Under the pieces are notes generated by a model that was given only the letters and a program-made list of their open reading frames with translations, did not search any database and had not been told where the DNA came from. A DNA stretch of 36,916 bases from Spirogloea muscicola (Eukaryota; Streptophyta; Zygnematophyceae; Spirogloeales; Spirogloeaceae): assembly GCA_009602725.1 (NCBI GenBank), contig WELB01000137.1, forward strand, positions 54,990-91,905. The letters run 5' to 3'. Positions 10,240 to 17,439 of this stretch are shown here, one piece after another (within the stretch, counting starts at the first letter, position 1; the number at the start of each line of letters is the position of its first letter). Both the position numbers and the translations under genes were made by a program.

Positions 10240-10866
10240 GCTTCTGGTGGCGAGGTGACGCCATTGTAGTATCTGACTTCAATCCCTTGCACGGCAGTAT
10301 CTTACAAGAGCTGCATGAGCCTCCACATAGTGGTCATTTGGGTGTGGGAATGAGAAAGAAAGCTGTCCAGCTTCTCTTTAGGTGGCCTGACTGGAAAGTC
10401 AACTGGAGTCTTTCGTGATGACTTTTGCCACCTGCCAGCGCAGTAAGGCACGCTCACATAAGCCTGCCGGGTTACTGCAACCGTTGGAGATTCCTCCGAA
10501 GTACTGGTACAATGTATTTATGGATTTCATCACCCAGTTGCCGATGACGTGAAATGGCTGTGACGCCATTGTCGAAGTTGTCCGAGTGAAATGGCACAGT
10601 TTGTGCCTACGACCACAAAGGTGTCAGCTAAGAAATTTGCTCGTATAATCGTGAATAGAGTATGGAAATTGCACGTGTTCTCGAGCAAATCGTGTCTGAC
10701 CTCGACCCTCGCTTTACGGGGCACTTCTGGAAAGACTTCTTCAGGCTTATTGGCACCAAGCAATCCATGTCCACGTCTTCCCACCCCCAAATAGATGGTC
10801 AGACCGAGAGAATGCATCGGGTCATGGAGGACATGTCAAGGCATTCTGTATACCCCAGCCAAAGTG
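10240..10866 (+). pseudogene. gypsy pol, integrase
   Basis: Integrase motifs occur in order across several frames. The HHCC zinc region has ILQELHEPPHSGHLGVGM and TFATCQRSK. The catalytic core has WYNVFMDFITQLP (first Asp), IVSDLDPRFTGHFWKDFFRL (second Asp) and HPQIDGQTERMHRVMEDMSR (Glu). The DDE triad is thus visible, but stops and frameshifts separate the parts. Similarity ends after YPSQSD at about 10,866, well before the expected C-terminal domain, at the junction with the AT-rich cassette. Confidence 0.85.
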
Positions 10867-11467
10867 ATGCGCTTCACGCCAGATTTTATCATGAACTTCA
10901 TTACGCACTATGGAGACTGTGTTGTTGTTGGGAGGTTTATCATAGTCTAATTCGTCTAGGTGCATGAGCCTAGGCTCTCTGCCTACTATGTTAGCCATCA
11001 CAATTATGTGTGAGAGTATTGTGAGCAACGATGAAGGGCCCTTTATAAAGTGTCATTGATACGCCTTTCATGATAACATCTCCATTCGGTTGCCCATTTA
11101 GCCTTACTTTCTGCCTTTTTTGGGAGTATATGCCATGAAGCTGTTCCGCAAATTGCTTCTTCTGTAAGTGTCTGTCTTGCAAAGTGCTCCAACTCTTAAG
11201 CAGGAAAACTGGACAGCAGCTATCTCTCTTGTGGGAAATATATCTAGAAATATTGCATCGCAAGTGATGGTAACGCCGGGGCGGCAGGTAATTCTTACAA
11301 AGTGCTTCATGGTCCAACTTATAATAGTAAAGAGGGTACAATTGTTGATGTCTTCTTGTCATGCGTACATATATGGACTGTGCTACCTGTTGCTCGATTC
11401 TGCATTCTGACATCACCTACGTTTTGCTAGATCTCTCAATTATCCGCCTTATATCTGGCGGACAATG
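10867..11467 (-). other. AT-rich cassette, copy 1, downstream part; unidentified open frames
   Basis: On the minus strand, downstream of the secreted-protein gene, an ORF at 11,416-10,991 (141 codons, starts MMSECRIEQQVAQS) and an overlapping ORF at 11,310-11,104 are related to fragments at 17,460-17,620 and 18,190-18,340. A further frame (11,028-10,822) contains GREPRLMHLDELDYDKPPNN. I recognise no family. Compared with copy 2, about 569 bases are missing at 11,255-11,262. The part left of 11,098 has no counterpart in copy 2. Confidence 0.4.
11439..11466 (-). terminator. Stem-loop just after the stop codon of the secreted-protein gene, copy 1
   Basis: In mRNA sense the stem is ATTGTCCGCC / GGCGGATAAT, 10 base pairs including one G-U, with the 8-base loop AGATATAA. 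It starts one base after the TAG. Copy 2 has the same stem with different wobble positions. Its position suggests a role in mRNA 3'-end formation. That role is inference. Confidence 0.6.
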
Positions 11468-11812
11468 CTAATAACAGCAGGTGGCTTGTGCGCCTATCCA
11501 AATAGGGGTGCCCTGTGCATTGATGTTATACCATGTGCACGTCCCCTTTGTCTGTGATAGTCCCGTACTAGCCAGATACACCCCACCGTTAGGTGTATAA
11601 GGTACATTTAGATTGCATGCTATCCCTGTTATGACTTTGTACTGAGCTGGGCATCGTAGTGGAAAATCGAAAGACGAATGGGCACCTATGGCAGTATGAA
11701 GACCGCCTGCAGCAGAATATATGAGATCGCAGTTGGACACTGGTACTGCAGTTGCTCCGCAGGCAACAGCAATGCATAGTACGAGAGCGGTGAGAATCTT
11801 CGTCATGTTCAT
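11468..11812 (-). CDS. Predicted secreted cysteine-containing protein, copy 1
   Basis: The frame encodes 114 residues without introns. The start is the ATG in MNMTKILTALVLC; an in-frame TG-rich extension upstream lacks a better ATG context. Residues 1-22 form a classical signal peptide (basic Lys5, hydrophobic core, small residues at GATA). The mature part has six cysteines: NCD, RCPAQY, IACN, GTCTWYN and a final TCCY. The pattern CPxxY..GIxCN..GTCTWxN..A.ATC recalls small secreted beta-sandwich proteins, but I cannot name a family. Copy 2 differs at three residues only (Ala/Ile, Ile/Val, Arg/Gln). Function is unknown. The gene lies in the left arm of the inverted repeat and a stem-loop follows the stop directly. 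Confidence 0.75.
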   Translation of the reverse strand: MNMTKILTALVLCIAVACGATAVPVSNCDLIYSAAGGLHTAIGAHSSFDFPLRCPAQYKVITGIACNLNVPYTPNGGVYLASTGLSQTKGTCTWYNINAQGTPIWIGAQATCCY

Positions 11813-12279
11813 GTTGTTGATGTTCGTTGCACGACGGCGCTCCATGCCTTCACACCAACACACTGAGGGGCAAAGTCAGTGGAGGGCATAAAGACACACA
11901 GCCGAGACAATACTACCACAATATACTGAGCAAGCTGGTGCCCCAGGCAAGCAAAGCAATCATGGGAGCGCGCAAGTCATATCCCCAAAACGCAAAGCAG
12001 CACGCGCAGCTAAGGGAGGGGCCAGAAATCACTTGACATTGGCCGACTCCCGTCGCGTGGCTGCAGCCAGCGAGTGACCGACAGTATCGATTGGCCCGCC
12101 GATGCAGATCCAGCCATTGCACTCTGGCAAGGGGTCACCAATCACAAGAGACTAGTCAGTGCCAGAGCATCATAAGGAACCTCGCATTGTCAGCTGTATC
12201 ATCACAAAACTACGAGGCTAGCCAACACAAGGGCAGCTCTGATACCAGAGGGGACGTCCTGATCCCTATCACAAACAGT
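11813..12279. other. Link region of the left arm; decayed divergent ORF
   Basis: From 11,890 to 12,036 the plus strand retains a decayed version of the ORF seen on the minus strand at 16,999-16,727: QYYHNILSKLVPQASKAI and GARKSYPQNAKQHAQLREGP. The start region is frameshifted and the end truncated. The remainder (12,040-12,279) has no gene and matches 16,460-16,700 inverted. Confidence 0.6.
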
Positions 12280-12690
12280 TAGGGGTTAGTACGTCTTGAT
12301 TGGAGTTCAGACCTAGGGGGTTATGGAACTACCCCGTACAGTGGAACGCTACCGTAAACTGCACAGCGGAAGGGTCTGGCTTTACGAGCTGTCTAGGCAT
12401 GGGAGGCAGCCACAGCACTTACAGAGGGCCGGGGATGTCCGCAGCGACGAGCCGCGGCGTCGGGCTGAGCAGCAGACGGCAGCAGCAGGGCTGTGGCGGC
12501 GGCTGCGGCAGCGGGCAAGCAGGCCTGGGCCTCCGCCTGGGGGCACTGGTTCGACTGTGGCGAGTGTGGCCTCGGCCTGCTACTTATGGCGGTCCATCTG
12601 CTCCCCCTCTCCCGAGCGTGTGATGAGGGCAGAGCCCCAAAGCTCCCCTGGAGGCGCGGACCCGACAGTGGGGATGCGGATCCAGGGTAG
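12280..12690 (+). repeat. GC-rich dispersed repeat, copy 2 of 3
   Basis: This is homologous to 3,940-4,440 and, inverted, to 16,040-16,460. It begins near the TAGGGGGTTATGG block, includes TACAGTGGAACGCTACCG and the CAGCAG/GCGGC-rich core, and ends near GGATGCGGATCCAGGG, which is itself tandemly doubled at 12,675-12,702. Long overlapping frames on both strands reflect its GC content. Confidence 0.65.
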
Positions 12691-13084
12691 ATGCGGATCC
12701 AGGGCGCGCGTGCGTGGCGTAGAAGGAGGAGGACCTACGTGGAAGAAGGTGGACTCGCCCACAGAGGGTAGGGGCTGGGATGGGCTGTGGGACTGCCGGG
12801 CGATGCCACGTTTCCGCACGGAGGTGGAGGGAGGCAGCCGTGGGCCCGGACTGCCAGCCGACCGAGTGTCAGCCGGTCGGCCTCTGACGAATGGGATGCT
12901 GGCGTGTGCCGCTCGAGCGGGCTGATTGGTCAGGCAGGTGGCCCGCCCACGTGCGGGTCTCGCCCGGCCTACGACACCCTCGCCAGGATCCACCCCGTAC
13001 AAAGGGAGGAATCTTTGGGCAAGGCAGGCCGGCCTTGGGGCGACCTGCTCACACCCCAGGAGGGAAGTTTTGGCACGGGCCGTT
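12691..13084. other. GC-rich repeat-derived stretch without a supported gene
   Basis: It matches the right arm at 15,640-16,030 inverted. It includes a decayed LINE-tail stem-loop (about 12,750-12,790) and the word GCCAGGATCCACCC, which recurs at 13,373-13,386. Confidence 0.5.
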
Positions 13085-13293
13085 CCGGAGGAGGTCGTGC
13101 GTGCCGGTCCGCTACCCTCCCCGTGTCGCGGCCTCTACGTGCTGACTCGTGGAGGGCCTGAGTGGGTCAGCTTAGCAGGTGATGTACATCTATCAATGTG
13201 CTTGACTGTTTACTTGCCACTCGGGCCCTCCATCCCTCATGACACACTCCACTTCTTCCCTGTCGGGCAAATGCGGGATGGAAGGGTGGTGAC
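13085..13293 (+). mobile_element. LINE 3' tail, copy in the left arm
   Basis: The last LINE codons (VRAGPLPSPCRGLYVLTRG) are followed by a family 3'-tail block of about 130 bases starting GAGTGGGTCAGCTTAGCAGG and ending CCACTTCTTCCCTGTCGG. The same block occurs at 14,230-14,358 (plus) and on the minus strand at 15,562-15,426, 22,043-21,925 and 25,945-25,838. Confidence 0.75.
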
Positions 13294-13385
13294 GTCTTCC
13301 GGGTTGGGAAAGGGAAAGTTTAGAGGGAGTGGCCCGCCCAGGTGCGGGTCCCGCCCGTCCCAATACCCCCGCCAGGATCCACCCG

Positions 13386-14165
13386 TTCAGGGGAGGACCT
13401 TTGGGCCCGCACGGGGCGTTCTGGATGCATGGCATCCTGGCGGAGGCGGGCTTCTCGGTGGCTGCGGAGCACTCCGGCGTCATGCCGCTACAGGAGAGGG
13501 CCGACGGTGTCCACGGCCGGCGAGTCGACCTGGTGGCCACCCCACAGGCCGGCGGGCCACGTCTTCTCCTGGACGTGGTGACCACCGACGCCTTCGACCG
13601 CTCCCACCCAGTCCAGTGTGCCACCCAGGCTGGGTATGCGGTCGAAGGCGCCGCTCGCGCAAAGGTGACCAAGTACGCCGACCATCCGCCAGCCGACGCG
13701 TTCTTCCCTCTGGCTATCGACACCCATGGGGCGTTGGGTGCTCGGTGGCTCGAACTGCTCCACCAACTTGCTCGTCACGCCATTGCCCGCCGCTTCCATG
13801 GGGAGCCGGTGGACTTCCCCGCCGCCGGGTCGTTGGCCCAGGTGTATCGCATGCGCCTGGCCGTCTCGCTGCAGAGGTCCATGGCCCGTGCGCTGCACCT
13901 GCGTGCTGGCCGAGCCCTTGCTGCTGCCTCTGGCTCTGGCCAGGGGACATACTTCCAGGAGCATAGCCTCTCCGACCTGCGCCTGCTTAGCAGGGGGTAC
14001 TGAGTGGTTAGTAGCTGCTTTGTTTTTTCTTGTGTGCTTGTCATTTCTGCTGCTTCGCCTTAGGGCTTCGCCTGGCTTCCCCCCCCCTCTTCTTGTACTC
14101 TGTTCATTCTTTTTTGGGCTGGCTGTTCCAGCCCATATTCTCAATGGGCGAGCCCTTCTTCTGGA
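13386..14165 (+). mobile_element. LINE 3' end: endonuclease-like domain, C-terminus and tail
   Basis: One open frame (to the stop at 14,003) covers the LINE protein from GVMPLQERADGVHGRRVDLV through the nuclease-like core (PRLLLDVVTTDAF, then EGAARAKVTKYADH) to the C-terminus (AAGSLAQVYRMRLAVSLQRS, RAGRALAAASG, SDLRLLSRGY). The order R-x-D, D-V-V-x-T-D, K-x-x-K-Y fits a PD-(D/E)XK-like endonuclease. The upstream zinc motif and RT are absent. The tail carries a perfect 7-bp stem-loop at 14,116-14,134. Confidence 0.8.
14116..14134 (+). repeat. LINE 3'-tail stem-loop (perfect 7-bp stem)
   Basis: GGGCTGG-CTGTT-CCAGCCC forms a perfect 7-bp stem with a 5-base loop, preceded by TGTTCATTCTTTTTT and followed by CTCAATGGGCGAGCCCTTC. 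It is the clearest copy of a motif found in most LINE tails of this window. Confidence 0.8.
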
Positions 14166-14370
14166 GGAGGTCGTGCGTGCCGGTCCGCTCCCCTCCCCGT
14201 GTGGCGACCTCTACGTGCTGACTCGCGGTTAGTGAGTTGGTCAGCTCTGCAGCAGGTGAGGCACATCTTTCAATGTGCTTGCTTTTGTACTCGCCACTCA
14301 GGCCCTCCATCACTCATAATACACTCCACTTCTCCACTGTAGCGAAAGCGGGATGGGAAGGGTGGTTGGC
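14160..14370 (+). mobile_element. LINE 3' tail inserted directly after the preceding LINE tail
   Basis: The last codons (VVRAGPLPSPCGDLYVLTRG, stop at about 14,232) are followed by the 130-base tail block (14,230-14,358). It starts where the previous tail ends (GAGCCCTTCTTC), giving a head-to-tail arrangement of 5'-truncated copies. Confidence 0.7.
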
Positions 14371-14382
14371 TCCCATTTGCTG

Positions 14383-14599
14383 TAGTCTCTCGCATAGCTG
14401 TGTTGTTTTCTCCCCCTCTTTAGCGCCTTTCGCGCCTTTGGACCTTGTCCATTTTTTCTGGGCTGGCGCTTACACTAAAAAGGGCTCGCCCAGAGAGAAG
14501 AGGAGCTGGCAAAGCCAGCCCATAAAGAATGGACAATGTCCAAAGGGGCGAAAGGCGCTAAAGAGGGGGAGAAAACCACGCAGCTATGCAAGAGACTAC
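14383..14599. repeat. Tail-to-tail palindrome of LINE 3' tails
   Basis: The left arm (about 14,383-14,467) and right arm (about 14,504-14,599) are inverted copies of roughly 85-95 bases. Shared words are CCCCCTCTTTAGCGCCTTTC, CCTTTGGAC and TTGTCCATT, ending at GGGCTGGC on the inner side. The spacer is about 36 bases and contains GGGCTCGCCCAGAGAGAAGA. A homologous arrangement occurs at 21,311-21,412. Confidence 0.85.
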
Positions 14600-14759
14600 C
14601 GCTTACACAGCCCTCGCCCGTTTCGGAAGAGCTTAACTCTCACCCTCGGGCCCCTGGACTTTACCCCAGCAGTAGCAGTTGCTTTTTCACTACTGCAGCC
14701 CCATCCTTTGCCTTCCCCTCCTTTCTTGCTCCGCCGGCAGCCCCGCTTGGTAATCCGCA

Positions 14760-15190
14760 GCATTCGTTACACCTTGCATCTGCGTGCTCGTCGTGCCCTG
14801 GCTACAGCCTCAGAGTACCAGGCGGGGCGACTCCTTCTGGCTTCATACTTATCTATACTTCAACGCCGCTGGCTCCTGGGCCCAGGTCTACCGTGTGAGA
14901 CTGTCTGTATCCCTTCAGCGGTCCATGGCCCACGCTCTGCATCTGCGTGATGGCCGTGCTCTCGCTGCGGCCTCTGGCTGTCGTCAGGGGGACAGTTTTC
15001 CGGCAGCTAGTCTGTCGGATCTGAGGCTCCTCACTCGTAACCACTGAGTGATCCATCCTCCCCCTGCTCTACCATAGCATCTTCAGACCCCTTTGTAGCT
15101 GCTCAAGGCTTTTTCGGCCCCTTCGATCCTGTCAATTCTATTTTGGGCTGGCTTTTTGCAGCCCTTGCCCTCATTGGGAGTGCCACTCCT
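14760..15190 (+). mobile_element. LINE 3' end: C-terminus and tail
   Basis: After a duplicated fragment (LHLRARRALATASEYQAGRL, about 14,770-14,840), the C-terminal segment FNAAGSWAQVYRVRLSVSLQ to SLSDLRLLTRNH and a stop ends at 15,047. The tail continues through CTCTACCATAGCATCTTCAG and GGCTTTTTCGGCCCCTTCGA to the stem-loop at 15,145-15,164. The minus strand at 26,170-26,030 is a close copy of this tail. Confidence 0.8.
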
Positions 15191-15425
15191 TCTTCTATAT
15201 GCGGCTGCTTTCTAGGGGTTACCGAGCAGCCATCCTTAGTGGTCTCAGCTTTCCTGCTTGATATACGGCTAAAATCTTCTTTAGACATTGTTCACTTTTT
15301 TGTGGGCTTTCTTTTCAAAGCCCTCGCCCTCTTTGGCAGTGCCGCTTTTTCAGCCACTTGACGCTTTGTTCCAAGGGTTAGTGGGTGGCTATCCCAAAAT
15401 AGCCGCTGATCGTGCAGTATGATAT
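15191..15425 (+). mobile_element. Further LINE-tail fragment in the loop
   Basis: A second tail-like unit carries a stem-loop at 15,304-15,323 (GGGCTTT-CTTTTC-AAAGCCC). Its stem differs from the consensus at paired positions but still pairs fully. Around it are CATTGTTCACTTTTTTG and CCTCGCCCTCTTTGGCAG, the expected tail context. Confidence 0.6.
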
Positions 15426-15640
15426 TAACCCTTCCATCCCGCATTTTCCCCACAGGGGAGAAGTGGAGTGTGTCATGAGTGATGAAGGGCCTGATTGGCA
15501 AGTACAGAGTCAAGCACATTGATAGATGTACATCACCTGCTAAGCTGACCCACTCACTAACCACGAGTCAGCACGCAGAGGTCGCGACACGGGGAGGGGA
15601 GCGGACCGGCACGCACGACCTCCTCCGGAACGCCCCGTGC
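15426..15640 (-). mobile_element. LINE 3' tail, copy in the right arm
   Basis: In reverse, EEVVRAGPLPSPCRDLCVLT-RG and a stop are followed by the 130-base tail block ending near 15,426. It is the counterpart of 13,085-13,293, duplicated with the arm. Confidence 0.75.
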
Positions 15641-16039
15641 CACCCCCCCCCCGTGGGGTGTGAGCAGGTCGCCCCAAGGCCGGCCTGCCTTGCGGCGAGG
15701 CCCAAAGATTCCTCCCTTATTAAGGGTGGATCCTGGCGAGGGTGTTGTAGGACGGGCTAGACCCGCACGTGGGCCGGCCACCCTCGCCAGGCCAATCAGC
15801 CCGCTCGCGCGGCAAGCGCCGGCATCCCATTGGTCAGGGGCGACTGGTTGATGCCAACACTCCGAGCCACGGCTGAGCACCCCGCCCTCCCTCACCTCCG
15901 TGCGGACACGTGGCATCGCCCGGCAGTCCCACAGCCCTTCTTTTTCGGGCTGCCTATCTCAGCCCCTATCCTCTGTGGGCGAGTCCACCTTCTTCCACGC
16001 AGGTCCTCCTCCTTCTACGCCACGCACGCGCGCCCTGGA
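15641..16039. other. GC-rich repeat-derived stretch, right arm
   Basis: It matches 12,691-13,084 inverted. It contains a stem-loop of the LINE-tail type at 15,947-15,965 (GGGCTG-CCTATCT-CAGCCC). No gene is supported. Confidence 0.5.
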
Positions 16040-16460
16040 TCCGCATCTACCCTGGATCCGCATCCCCACTGTCGGGTCCGCGCCTCCAGGGGAGCTTTGG
16101 GGCTCTGCCCTCATCACACGCTCGGGTAAGGGGGGGCAGGTGGGACGCCATAAGTAGCAGGCCGAGGCCAAACTTGTCACAGTCGAACCAGTGCCGCCCA
16201 GGCGGAGGCCCAGGCCTGCTTGCCCGCTGCCGCAGCCGCCGCCACAGCCCTGCTGCTGCCGTCTGCTGCTCAGCGCGTCGCCGCGGCTCGTCGCTTCGGA
16301 CATCGCCAGCCCTCTGTAAGTGCTGTGGCTGCCTCCCATGCCTAGACAGCTCATAGAGCCAGACCCTTCCGCTGTGCACTATACGCTGGCGTTCCACTGT
16401 ACGGGGGTTGCCCATAATCCCCTAGGTCCGAAGTCCAATCACGACGTACTACCCCCTAAC
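16040..16460 (-). repeat. GC-rich dispersed repeat, copy 3 of 3
   Basis: Reverse-strand match to 12,280-12,690, including GTACAGTGGAACGCCAGCG and the CAGCAG-rich core, with the doubled GGATCCGCATC-type words at 16,035-16,065. Confidence 0.65.
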
Positions 16461-16726
16461 TGCGTGTGCTAGGGATCAGGACGTCACACCTGGTAACAGA
16501 GGTGTCCTTGTGTTGCATAGCCTCGTATCTGTGATGATAGAGCTGACAATGCAAGGTTCCTTCTGATGCTCTGGCACTGACTGGTCTCATGTGATTGGTG
16601 ACCCCTTGCCAGAGTGATCTGCATCGGCGGGCCAATCGATACTGTCGGTCACTCAGGGCTGCAGCTACGCAACGGGAGTCGGCCATTGTCAAGTGATCCT
16701 CCACCCCGCCGGCAGCAACTGCCAGG

Positions 16727-16999
16727 TCAGTATCTCACCTGCGTAACCACCTGCGGGTCAGCAGATTGCCTGTCTGATTGTTGAGGAGGTGAAATCGACT
16801 GCCGATGGGCGGCGAAATCTGTCTTTTTGCCAGAGGCTGGTCCGTACTCCATTTGTGGCCCCTTCCTCAGCTGCGCGTGCTGCTTTGCATTTTGGGGATA
16901 TGACTTGCGCGCTCCCCTGATCGCTTTGCTTGCCTGGGGCACCAGCTTGCTCAGTATATTGTGGTAGTATTGTTCGGCAGTGTCTCTTACGCCCTCCAT
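16727..16999 (-). CDS. Hypothetical protein, divergent from the secreted-protein gene
   Basis: The ORF of 90 codons starts MEGVRDTAEQYYHNILSKLV, continues with a Lys/Gln-rich middle (GARKSYPQNAKQHAQLRKGP) and ends DPQVVTQVRY. CAG-GTGAGATAC near its end could be a splice donor, so it may be a first exon. It has no signal peptide, membrane segment or recognisable domain. It is divergent from the secreted-protein gene with only 66 bases between the two ATGs, so they could share a promoter. The left-arm version is frameshifted and truncated, which argues that it is not under strong selection there. I do not recognise the family. Confidence 0.4.
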   Translation of the reverse strand: MEGVRDTAEQYYHNILSKLVPQASKAIRGARKSYPQNAKQHAQLRKGPQMEYGPASGKKTDFAAHRQSISPPQQSDRQSADPQVVTQVRY

Positions 17000-17065
17000 T
17001 GACTTGGACCCTCAGTGTGTTGGTGTGAAGGCACGGAGCGCTGTCGTACGACGAACATCAACAAC

Positions 17066-17410
17066 ATGAACATGACGAAGATTCTCACCGCTCTCGTACT
17101 ATGCATTGCTGTTGCCTGCGGAGCCACTGCAGTACCAGTGTCCAATTGCGATCTCATATATTCTGCTGCAGGCGGTCTTCATACTATCGTAGGTGCCCAT
17201 TCGTCTTTCGATTTTCCACTACAGTGCCCAGCTCAGTACAAAGTCATAACAGGGATAGCATGCAATTTAAATGTACCTTATACACCTAACGGTGGGGTGT
17301 ATCTGGCTAGTACGGGACTATCACAGACAAAGGGGACGTGCACATGGTACAACATTAATGCACAGGGCACCCCTATTTGGATTGGCGCACAAGCAACGTG
17401 CTGTTATTAG
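17066..17410 (+). CDS. Predicted secreted cysteine-containing protein, copy 2
   Basis: This intronless gene encodes 114 residues: signal peptide 1-22 (MNMTKILTALVLC, cleavage likely after GATA), then a mature domain of about 92 residues with six cysteines and many Gly, Thr, Asn and Tyr. Conserved words are HSSFDFPLQCPAQYKVITGI, YTPNGGVYLASTGLSQ and GTCTWYNINAQGTPIWIGAQ. By eye, 8 codons differ silently from copy 1 and only 3 codons change the protein, two of them adjacent. Flanking DNA of the arms differs much more and carries indels, so the protein has probably been under purifying selection. A second in-frame ATG at residue 3 is an alternative start. Role unknown; secretion is inferred from the leader. 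Confidence 0.8.
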   Translation: MNMTKILTALVLCIAVACGATAVPVSNCDLIYSAAGGLHTIVGAHSSFDFPLQCPAQYKVITGIACNLNVPYTPNGGVYLASTGLSQTKGTCTWYNINAQGTPIWIGAQATCCY

Positions 17411-17411
17411 C

Positions 17412-17439
17412 ATTATTCGCCAGATATAAGGCGGATAAT
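17412..17439 (+). terminator. Stem-loop just after the stop codon of the secreted-protein gene, copy 2
   Basis: ATTATTCGCC / GGCGGATAAT forms 10 base pairs with one U-G around the loop AGATATAA. It begins two bases after the TAG. Relative to copy 1, two stem positions differ and both changes keep pairing. Confidence 0.6.

Larger units (their letters stand above)
6034..10866 (+). mobile_element. Decayed Ty3/gypsy LTR retrotransposon (PR-RT-RH-IN)
   Basis: Pol domains occur in Ty3/gypsy order on the plus strand: aspartic protease (about 6,034-6,300), reverse transcriptase (6,530-6,911 and 8,371-9,000), RNase H (9,094-10,020, as a palindrome) and integrase (10,240-10,866). The reading frame is broken many times by stops and frameshifts. 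A LINE copy on the other strand splits the reverse transcriptase, and a LINE-tail-like fragment (about 9,008-9,050) sits between RT and RNase H. Gypsy similarity ends abruptly at about 10,866, where the AT-rich cassette begins. No LTRs were recognised, so the element's true ends are unknown. It cannot be autonomous. Confidence 0.85.
11098..13293. repeat. Left arm of the large inverted repeat
   Basis: Read in reverse, this arm matches 15,426-18,346 almost continuously: the AT-rich cassette end, the secreted-protein gene, a linking region (11,880-12,290), the GC-rich repeat (12,280-12,690) and a LINE tail (13,085-13,293). The outer boundary is at TAGCCTTACTTTCTGCC (11,098). The inner boundary follows GGGATGGAAGGG (13,293). 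Identity varies, high in the gene and lower with indels elsewhere. This arm lacks about 569 and 165 bases present in the other. Confidence 0.85.

Noticed and set aside
12926-13966. 346-codon frame on the plus strand
   Set aside because: It runs across a repeat, a LINE tail and an out-of-frame part of the LINE nuclease domain; the real coding frame there is the one ending at 14,003.
13085-15640. Repeated units considered as a CRISPR array or satellite
   Set aside because: Units are irregular in length and spacing, contain LINE codons and occur in both orientations, which fits retrotransposon tails.
12340-16400. TACAGTGGAACGC and its inverse (GCGTTCCACTGTA) as terminal inverted repeats of a 4-kb DNA transposon
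   Set aside because: Similarity between the two sides continues beyond these words in both directions, so they are internal to the large inverted repeat and not termini.
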